DNA from: Spirulina sp. DLM2.Bin59
GTDB lineage: Bacteria > Cyanobacteriota > Cyanobacteriia > Cyanobacteriales > Spirulinaceae
Length of the DNA stretch: 17,203 nucleotides
Reading direction: 5' to 3'
Assembly: GCA_007693875.1 (NCBI GenBank)
Contig: RECT01000268.1
Location: forward strand, 1 to 17,203
The translations under genes and the position numbers were made by a program. The number at the start of each line of letters is the position of its first letter. Position 1 is the stretch's first letter. The notes under the pieces were generated by a model. It ran no database searches. It saw only the letters and a list, made by a program, of their open reading frames with translations, and had not been told where the DNA came from. This document shows, in pieces, positions 7,001-12,478 of this stretch.

Positions 7001-9220
7001 GCCATCGAGGTTTTAGAAAATCTCGGTCAGTTAGAGCTTTTACCCCAACTATTAGTGAGCAATAGTGTTAACTTGCAACACAAAAAAGAGCCGATTGATC
7101 GAACATTGAAAAGCTTTAAGAGAGCAATTCAATCGGCTCTCAATGTGGGGGATGTTGAGTATGCTTGTCATGCAGCCCAATTTTACTGTGATCATTACTT
7201 TTTTGCGGGTAAAACTTTAGAGAAGGCGCAAAGAGTTCGCAAAGAATACGGCGATTTCATCGAGAAATCTCAACAAGAATATCAACTCTGGTTAATCAAT
7301 ATCGTGGGTCAGTGGATCGCCAATCTTTTAAATCAAGCCGATGATCCTTTGATATTGACAGGGCAATTTTTGGAAGAAGAATCAACCATCTTTATTTTTG
7401 AAGAAAGTGGCGCAACGATTGTTTTATTTTATGTCTATCTGGCGAAGTTGCATTTAGCCTATCAATTTAAACGGTTTGAAAATGCCTGTCAATATAGTGA
7501 ACAAAGTCAAGACTATACGACGGTGGTGCAAGGCCAGGTTCACTATGTGCAATATACGTTTTACACGGTTTTGGCCAAGCTGGCCCATTCCGGCTCAGAG
7601 GATTTAGCCAGCATTGGCGTTGAACTGGAAAAATTAAAAGGGTGGTCTGACCATGCCCCCCAAAATTATCTCCACAAATACACATTGGTGTTAGCGGAAA
7701 AGGCGCGGGTTTTGGGTCAAACTGTGGAAGCAATGGAGTTGTATGATTTGGCGATCGCCCAATCCCAAACAGCGGGATTTGTCCAAGAAGAGGCGATCGC
7801 CTATGAACGGGCCGGAGATTTTTACCTGGCCCTCGGTCGGCAAAGAATCGGGGAACTCTACCTCACCGAAGCCTACTACGCCTATATCCGTTGGGGAGCC
7901 GTGGCCAAAGTCCGCGCCCTTGAAAAAGAATACCCCCACATCTTCAACATCATCCGCCGTCAACAACGCCAAACCACTGGCTCCGAACAAACCACCACCG
8001 CCACCATCGTCACCAGTAACAGCAACCCCCTCGAACAACTGGATCTTCCCACCATCATGGAGGCAGCCCAAACCATTTCCAAAGAAATTGTCCTCACCCG
8101 GCTGCTCAAAAAACTGCTGACGATCATTATGGAAAATGCCGGAGCCGACCAAGGCGTACTCATGCTCTGTGAAGGCGATACCCTGATGATCCAAGCCGTC
8201 GGCCACATCAACGCCGACGATATTGAAATTCGCCAAACCATCCCCGTTAACGCCAACGAAGTATTTCCCCAAACTGTCGTCCAATACGTCCGCCGCACCC
8301 AAGAAACCGTTGTCCTCAATCACGCCTGTCGCAGCGGTCGCTTCACCCAAGACCCCTACATTGTTGAACATGAAGTTTGCGCCATCCTCTGCGCTCCTAT
8401 CCTTTATCAAGGCCAACTCAAAGGGATCATCTACCTGGAAAACCGCCTACTCCCCGACACCTTCACCCAAGACCGTTGCCTGATCCTCGATGTCCTCACC
8501 GCCCAGGCCGCCATCTCCATCACCAATGCCCGCCTTTATGAACAAATTGAAGAATACGCCCAAACCCTAGAGGCCCAGGTTCAAGCCCGCACCGAAGAAC
8601 TCACCGCCAATAACCAACGCCTTGAGGCAGAAATTGCCCAGCGGGAAATTGTTGAACAGGCCCTGATGGAAGCCAACGCCCAACTCAACCGCCTCGCCGC
8701 CCTCGATGGCCTCACCCAAATTGCCAACCGCCGCGCCTTTGATACTTATCTTGCTGATGAATGGGCCTTTGCCTATCGACAACAGCACCCCCTTGCCCTT
8801 ATCCTCTGCGATGTGGATGAATTCAAAGCCTATAACGATCACTATGGCCATCTGATGGGCGATCGCGCCCTCCAGGAGATTGCCCAAATCCTTCAGGAAA
8901 TCCTACCCCGGCCAACGGATCTGGCAGCCCGGTATGGGGGGGAAGAATTCGCCCTCGTGCTGCCGGGTTTTGATGAAGCCCAAGCTTTGACAGTGGCGGA
9001 GCGGATTCAAACCGCCCTCCAGAAATTGGCGATCCCCCATGATGCTTCACGGATCAACAGTCAGATCACGATTAGTATGGGCATTGCCGCCCTCACCCCG
9101 CCCCCCGATAGCTTACCCAGTTTGCTGATCGAAACCGCTGATCAAGCCCTCTATATGGCCAAGCAGGAGGGGCGCGATCGCTATTGCTTGGCCTCAGATC
9201 TCCTGAGCGAGAATTTGTAG
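4094..9220 (+). CDS. multidomain Ser/Thr kinase - AAA ATPase - GAF - GGDEF signalling protein
   Basis: This 1708-residue cytosolic sensor ends in a diguanylate cyclase. The Ser/Thr kinase domain (about 1-270) has ATP-binding K36, catalytic D128 in HKDLKPSN, metal-binding D147 in DFG, and SPEQ in place of APE. It looks active. An AAA_16-type ATPase follows, with Walker A GYSGIGKT (335-342) and Walker B FLDDLQW (D465/D466). Residues about 600-1310 are a long helical, TPR-like region containing the HDRVQQSAYSLIPE motif typical of this architecture. A GAF domain (about 1330-1485) and a coiled coil (about 1485-1535) lead to GGDEF (about 1535-1705). This has LDGLTQIANRR, active-site GGEEF (1615-1619) and an inhibitory I-site R1606xxD1609, so c-di-GMP synthesis with product feedback is expected. 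Many cyanobacterial relatives end in a histidine kinase instead. The middle of the gene is visibly A/T-richer than the ends. The gene stands alone and converges on the aldolase gene. Confidence 0.93.
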   Translation: MVNLTGYVIGEQVYESPSTLIYRGQRERDQAPVILKFLKAEYPTLEELAGLRQEYAMPSQIDHPHILKPYSIERDGNGLVLILEDFGASSLYDLYRGTPMPLADFFGVAIATAQALNTIHRVPIIHKDLKPSNILYNPTTKTVKIADFGIAIALNQEQANSDNLYLLQGTLAYLSPEQTGRMNRLLDYRTDFYSLGVTFYELLSGQLPFTTTDPMELVHAHIAKTPPALETLNPDLPPTLCELVRILMAKNAEDRYQSAAGLQFDLEQCQQQWLGTGEISLRLKERDRDPQLLIPQKLYGRETEVAQLLTAFDRVSHLPEGKNPPNPSELILVAGYSGIGKTAIINEVQKPMVAARGYFAAGKFDQFMRNIPYAALIQVFQDLTRQLLGETDAQLAQWRSKLLAALGENGVIILDVIPELELIIGPQPEVPMLGMQETENRFNRIFRQFVQVFCQQDHPLVIFLDDLQWVDTASLEMLELLITDPESHYLLLIGAYRDNEVGSLHPLTESLEKITATETVVNWITVQPLAVESVAALLADTLHGEVAASERELLTELIYNKTQGNPFFLTQLLKTLYGEGLLHYDPASNGWSWDIQEIQAVGLTDLNILELMARNIAKLPGAAQKALKLAACIGNRFSLKILATICEESPVAMAGILWSALQVGLILPMGDNYRIPAIFDLSEADRLRDVEVDYRFLHDRVQQSAYSLIPEAERQETHLQIGRLLLAHIPPEERRANIFALTNQLNIGLGLLTEQAERDELAELNLWAGQRAQQNIAYDAAVEYLNTGLQLLAEQSWETNYALTLDLYQAAANAEYLNTNLEQAEELCQLALTQVQSSLEQLIFYELQIKLALAKNQQTVALDIGLSILEKLGVELVDSPPQEFDLAQLTQLPVMTDPLKTEALKVLTQLHRPAAFINSEVTLAIIYTILSLSFQYGNAPASAYAYCTYATMCSFSLTTLDFAYELGQIAIEVLENLGQLELLPQLLVSNSVNLQHKKEPIDRTLKSFKRAIQSALNVGDVEYACHAAQFYCDHYFFAGKTLEKAQRVRKEYGDFIEKSQQEYQLWLINIVGQWIANLLNQADDPLILTGQFLEEESTIFIFEESGATIVLFYVYLAKLHLAYQFKRFENACQYSEQSQDYTTVVQGQVHYVQYTFYTVLAKLAHSGSEDLASIGVELEKLKGWSDHAPQNYLHKYTLVLAEKARVLGQTVEAMELYDLAIAQSQTAGFVQEEAIAYERAGDFYLALGRQRIGELYLTEAYYAYIRWGAVAKVRALEKEYPHIFNIIRRQQRQTTGSEQTTTATIVTSNSNPLEQLDLPTIMEAAQTISKEIVLTRLLKKLLTIIMENAGADQGVLMLCEGDTLMIQAVGHINADDIEIRQTIPVNANEVFPQTVVQYVRRTQETVVLNHACRSGRFTQDPYIVEHEVCAILCAPILYQGQLKGIIYLENRLLPDTFTQDRCLILDVLTAQAAISITNARLYEQIEEYAQTLEAQVQARTEELTANNQRLEAEIAQREIVEQALMEANAQLNRLAALDGLTQIANRRAFDTYLADEWAFAYRQQHPLALILCDVDEFKAYNDHYGHLMGDRALQEIAQILQEILPRPTDLAARYGGEEFALVLPGFDEAQALTVAERIQTALQKLAIPHDASRINSQITISMGIAALTPPPDSLPSLLIETADQALYMAKQEGRDRYCLASDLLSENL

Positions 9221-9240
9221 GGGCGAAAAATTTTTCGCCC
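9221..9240. terminator. convergent 20-bp palindrome, bidirectional terminator candidate
   Basis: GGGCGAAAAATTTTTCGCCC begins directly after the TAG stop of the kinase gene and ends 8 bp before the stop of the convergent aldolase gene. The perfect inverted repeat puts a GC-rich stem base next to an A/T core and is identical on both strands, so it can fold in both transcripts. Neither strand has a T-run after the stem, so termination is likely but not certain. Confidence 0.6.
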
Positions 9241-9248
9241 TGACCACC

Positions 9249-11210
9249 CTAAATCACCCGCTCATTGCCCCCATCGATGGGAATTTGCGCCCCGGTGGTA
9301 CAGGCAAACAGGGGGGTACAAAGGGCGATCGCCAGATCCGCCACTGCCGCGCTCGTCACCTCCACTTTGAGGAGATTATTCGTTTTATAATCTGCCACGG
9401 TCAAACCGTAATGCTCCGCCCGCGCTTGCAATACCTCCTCCGTCCAAATCCCCGTATCAAACACACCGTTAGGGTGTACCGCATTGATGCGGATACCATC
9501 CCCCCCCCATTCCAAGGCCGCCACCCGCATTAATTGGGTTAAGGCCGCCTTGGCTGCGGAATAGGCCGCCACCCCCGGCCCCGGCGCAGGCACATTTTTA
9601 GAACCAATCACCACCACCCGGCCCCCTTGGGGAGCCAACTTTAAACAGGGGTACAGTTCCCGCAATAGGGTTAAATTGGCATCGAGATTAATGGCCATCA
9701 CCTTGCGCCAATGGTCAAGATCGAGATGGGCGATCGCCCGACTGGGGGGAAAAATCCCCGCATTTAAAACCACCATATCCACGCCGCCAAACTGACGCAC
9801 CGCCTTTTCAATGGCGATCGTAATCGCCCCTTCATCGGTGACATCGCAGGGAATGCCGCAAAAATTCGGCCCATCAAATAAACCCACAATGGCCGGGTCA
9901 ATATCCAACCCCACCACCGCCGCCCCTTTTTTGAGCAACGCCGCCGCGCAAGCCTTACCAATCCCCGAAGCCGCCCCTGTCACCAGGGCAATTTCTCCGG
10001 TAAATTCCGGCGGCTTGCCCCCTTTGCGCAGCTTCGCCTGCTCCAAATCCCAATATTCCACCGCAAACAAATCCGCCGCCGGTAACGCCTGATAGCCTCC
10101 CAAAGCTGTCCCTTGGCTGATCACATCCATCGTATGGTCGTAGATATCGGCAACGATCGCCGCCGCCCCCACCGATTTGCCCACGGTACAAAGGCCCCAT
10201 TCTGGATCGAGAATGACGCGGGGAGCAGGATCGAGCATGGTTAGCCCCGGTTGGGCATGGGTTTGGAAATAGGCTTGATATTGGGTAGCGTAGCTGGCTA
10301 CATCGCGGCCAAGTAACGGGAGCCGTTTTGTGCGGATCACATGATCCGGGGTAGCCGGCCCCTGCTGGCTAATCTGGGCGAGATCGGGCCGTTGGGCAAA
10401 GGCCAGGGTTTTGGGGGTGGTGTGGGTGGCGAGGATCACCGGAAAGCCCGCAGTTTGGGCCAGATCGTAACGGAGTTGGGCTAAGTCCTGACGACTGTCC
10501 CCCCGGGAAACTGTGCCGGGAGTGAGGGGTTGGATCGCTCCCTGTTGGGCCAGATAGGTTTCCGCCATGGCCACCAATTCGATCATGCGATCGTAGGATT
10601 CCTGAGCCGTCGCCCCAAAGGAAAAGATGCCGTGATTCATCAACACCATGCCCACAGTTTGCGGCCCCGCTTCAGCGGTGAATTTTTCCGCACAGAGGCG
10701 GGCCAGGTCAAAGCCGGGCATGACATAGGGAATGATCACGAGGCGATCGCCATAGATCTCCCGAATCCGTTCCCCCCCATTGGCCGTATTTGTCACCGTC
10801 ACCACCGCATCGGCATGGGTGTGATCCACATATTTATAAGGCAAGATCGCATGGAGGATCGTTTCCACCGAAGGCGAGGGGGCGCTGGCGTTGGTCATTT
10901 GGGTTTTTAGCTCGTTGACCATTTGGGGATCACTGAGGCGATCGAGCTTCGCCAACTTGAGTAAATGGGCCATCCGTACCGGCGCAAACCCCGCCGCCTC
11001 AATGGTAGCCAGATCCCACCCACTGCCTTTTACATAAAGGATTTCCTCCGATTCCCCGACAATATTCGTTTCCGTCACCTTCACCGACGTATTCCCCCCC
11101 CCATGGAGAACCAAGCTAGGGTCTTGGCCCAAGAGGCGAGAGCTATAGACCCGGAGATCTAGATCGGTGTGGTATTGGGCAGCTTCAGCGGGGTTCCAAC
11201 GGTTTTCCAT
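9249..11210 (-). CDS. bifunctional class II aldolase / short-chain dehydrogenase (RhaD-ADH type)
   Basis: This is a 653-residue fusion. The N-terminal class II aldolase (about 10-240) has zinc-ligand candidates H130 and H132 in VDHTHAD and H193 in MNHGIFSFG, plus the phosphate-binding LHGGGNTSVK loop near residue 35. A linker with GLCTVGKS leads to a classical short-chain dehydrogenase (about 405-653). That part has the TGAASGIG cofactor loop (411-418), NAG (483-485), S537, and Y550xxxK554, ending near the PIDGG motif. Family members are annotated as rhamnulose-1-phosphate aldolase/alcohol dehydrogenase: they split a sugar phosphate into DHAP and lactaldehyde and then oxidise or reduce the aldehyde. 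No rhamnose isomerase, kinase or transporter is nearby, so the real substrate is uncertain. The ATG start lacks a clear Shine-Dalgarno sequence. Two 9-base G/C homopolymers lie inside the gene (9500-9508 and 11094-11102). Confidence 0.9.
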   Translation of the reverse strand: MENRWNPAEAAQYHTDLDLRVYSSRLLGQDPSLVLHGGGNTSVKVTETNIVGESEEILYVKGSGWDLATIEAAGFAPVRMAHLLKLAKLDRLSDPQMVNELKTQMTNASAPSPSVETILHAILPYKYVDHTHADAVVTVTNTANGGERIREIYGDRLVIIPYVMPGFDLARLCAEKFTAEAGPQTVGMVLMNHGIFSFGATAQESYDRMIELVAMAETYLAQQGAIQPLTPGTVSRGDSRQDLAQLRYDLAQTAGFPVILATHTTPKTLAFAQRPDLAQISQQGPATPDHVIRTKRLPLLGRDVASYATQYQAYFQTHAQPGLTMLDPAPRVILDPEWGLCTVGKSVGAAAIVADIYDHTMDVISQGTALGGYQALPAADLFAVEYWDLEQAKLRKGGKPPEFTGEIALVTGAASGIGKACAAALLKKGAAVVGLDIDPAIVGLFDGPNFCGIPCDVTDEGAITIAIEKAVRQFGGVDMVVLNAGIFPPSRAIAHLDLDHWRKVMAINLDANLTLLRELYPCLKLAPQGGRVVVIGSKNVPAPGPGVAAYSAAKAALTQLMRVAALEWGGDGIRINAVHPNGVFDTGIWTEEVLQARAEHYGLTVADYKTNNLLKVEVTSAAVADLAIALCTPLFACTTGAQIPIDGGNERVI

Positions 11211-11470
11211 GGGGGTTTGGGGGGGGTAAAGTCGGGTTTAACTGTATCAAAAAGTGGGGAGTGGGGGAGGGGGCGATCGCCATCCGCTTTAACCCCCAAG
11301 GGCAACCATTGGCTTCCTCGCCGTCAAGGGGCAGCAATGCTGGCTCAAAGCGGGTTCAAAAATGAATCTTTATTAACAAAAGTTCATAAATTTTCATGAT
11401 CTGGATTAACATTTGAGGGTGCAGATCAGGGGGGCGATCGCCCCTGGCAACCCCTCCCCCATCGGGTTCT

Positions 11471-11505
11471 TTCCAGGCCCCGCTAGCCCTGGAACCCTAG
11501 GGGCC
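11471..11505 (+). promoter_or_regulatory. pair of mutually exclusive hairpins upstream of cpcG
   Basis: TTCCAGG (11471-11477) can pair with CCTGGAA (11488-11494). GGCCCC (11476-11481) can pair instead with GGGGCC (11500-11505). The two left arms share two bases, so only one full stem can form. This matters only if transcription starts upstream of here, which is not established. Confidence 0.35.
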
Positions 11506-11559
11506 ACAACATTTTCTAAGAATTGATAAGATTTTTCTGCGGTTCGTTCCCCTCTCCTC

Positions 11560-11565
11560 TATGAT
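11560..11565 (+). promoter_or_regulatory. cpcG: candidate -10 box of cpcG
   Basis: TATGAT matches the bacterial -10 consensus TATAAT at five of six positions and lies 47 bp upstream of the TTG start codon. Transcription would begin near 11572. No good -35 hexamer lies 17 bp upstream, which suggests activator dependence or another promoter further upstream. Confidence 0.4.
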
Positions 11566-11576
11566 AGGGGTTAAAC

Positions 11577-11594
11577 TTTGTAAAAAATTGTAAG
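11577..11594 (-). promoter_or_regulatory. HLR1 element (RpaB binding site) in the cpcG leader
   Basis: On the minus strand this reads CTTACAAT-TT-TTTACAAA. The HLR1 consensus as I recall it is (G/T)TTACA(T/A)(T/A), two bases, then the same octamer again. Every defined position fits except the first base (C instead of G or T). HLR1 is bound by RpaB and controls high-light-responsive photosynthesis genes. Here it lies just downstream of the candidate -10 box and 6 bp before the Shine-Dalgarno sequence, a position more suited to repression than activation. An RpaB-like regulator is encoded at 977-1711. Confidence 0.65.
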
Positions 11595-11600
11595 AAATAC

Positions 11601-11605
11601 GGAGG
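11601..11605 (+). promoter_or_regulatory. cpcG: ribosome binding site deciding the TTG start of cpcG
   Basis: GGAGG lies 7 nt before TTG 11613. No ATG or GTG sits at this spacing. The resulting N-terminus MALPLLNY is that of CpcG proteins, so the TTG start is well supported. Confidence 0.85.
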
Positions 11606-11612
11606 TTTTACA

Positions 11613-12392
11613 TTGGCTCTTCCTCTTTTAAACTACACACCCAGTAGTCAAAACAGCCGCGTTGCTGGCTACGGCGTGGGCACCGATGAGGACTCGATCA
11701 TTTTTTCTACGGATAGCGTCCTGTCCAATGATGATATGGATAACCTGATCTGGGCTGCCTATCGCCAGATCTTTTTCCATGCCTTCAAAGCAGACCGCGA
11801 ACCCGTGCTAGAGTCCCAACTGCGCAATGGCCAAATCAGCGTGCGCCAGTTTATCCGGGGCTTGGTGTTATCCGATCGCTATAAGCGCAGCTTCTACGAC
11901 CTCAACAGCAACTACCGTTTTGTTGAGCAAACCGTCCAGCGCGTTTTGGGCCGTGATGTCTACAGCGAACGGGAAAAAATCGCTTGGTCGATCACCGTTG
12001 CCACCAAAGGCACTCAAGGGTTCATCGATGAGTTACTCAACTCTGAAGAATACCTGACCGCCTTCGGTGATAGCATCGTGCCGTACCAACGCCGCCGCAG
12101 CTTGCCCAGCCGGGATCAAGGGGAAATGCCCTTTAACCTCAAATCCCCCCGTTACGATGCTTACTATCGTTTGGTGTTTGGCTTCCCGCAAATCGTTTGG
12201 CAGAACTCTGTCCGTCGGTTTGTGCCTCAGGAAAAACAAGCCAAAGCTGGCGACCCCTCCAACTTCTTGGCCACCGCTCGCAGCTTAAGCAGCGCCAAAG
12301 GCAGCAGCAGCCCTCGGGTTTCCACCGCCTCCATTAATATTAATGCGGTGCCCTACCGGAAACTGAATGTTCCCATTGGCCCCAATGAATAG
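11613..12392 (+). CDS. cpcG: phycobilisome rod-core linker polypeptide CpcG
   Basis: CpcG attaches phycocyanin rods to the allophycocyanin core of the phycobilisome on the cytoplasmic face of the thylakoid. The product has 259 residues, close to the roughly 250 usual for CpcG. The N-terminus MALPLLNYTPSSQNSRVAGY is diagnostic. The phycobilisome linker domain covers about residues 20-185 and includes IWAAYRQIFFHAFKADR, LRNGQISVRQFIRGL, VQRVLGRDVYSE and FIDELLNSEEYLTAFGD. The C-terminus (ending VPYRKLNVPIGPNE) is polar, so this is the core-attached CpcG1 type and not the membrane-anchored CpcG2/CpcL type, which ends in a hydrophobic helix. Translation starts at TTG with a good ribosome binding site, and an HLR1 element in the leader suggests light-dependent control by RpaB. 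No phycocyanin genes adjoin it, so it is a solitary linker gene. The 86 bp downstream show no convincing terminator. Confidence 0.97.
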   Translation: MALPLLNYTPSSQNSRVAGYGVGTDEDSIIFSTDSVLSNDDMDNLIWAAYRQIFFHAFKADREPVLESQLRNGQISVRQFIRGLVLSDRYKRSFYDLNSNYRFVEQTVQRVLGRDVYSEREKIAWSITVATKGTQGFIDELLNSEEYLTAFGDSIVPYQRRRSLPSRDQGEMPFNLKSPRYDAYYRLVFGFPQIVWQNSVRRFVPQEKQAKAGDPSNFLATARSLSSAKGSSSPRVSTASININAVPYRKLNVPIGPNE

Positions 12393-12478
12393 GGTATAGG
12401 GTTTAACCCCATTCCCCGTAGTTTGCGGAGTCCTAATTTCACCAGACCGTTGGGCGATCGCTCATGGCTTTGGTGAGG

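Larger units (their letters stand above)
11211..11612. other. divergent intergenic region between the aldolase gene and cpcG
   Basis: No gene is supported in these 402 bp. From left to right they hold a G-rich stretch with a HIP1 site (about 11244-11280), an A/T-rich block with ATTAACA repeated 33 bp apart (11372-11411), a HIP1-centred inverted repeat (about 11427-11446), two mutually exclusive hairpins (11471-11505), a -10-like TATGAT, an HLR1 element and the cpcG ribosome binding site. The right half is probably the promoter and leader of cpcG. Confidence 0.6.

Noticed and set aside
7691..8416. 241-codon open frame on the minus strand
   Set aside because: It lies antisense to the GAF part of the large kinase gene. 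The glycine- and aspartate-rich product has no domain pattern.
11169..11399. 76-codon plus-strand frame in the aldolase-cpcG gap
   Set aside because: It starts inside the aldolase gene on the opposite strand, has low-complexity Gly/Ser-rich content, no ribosome binding site and no family resemblance.
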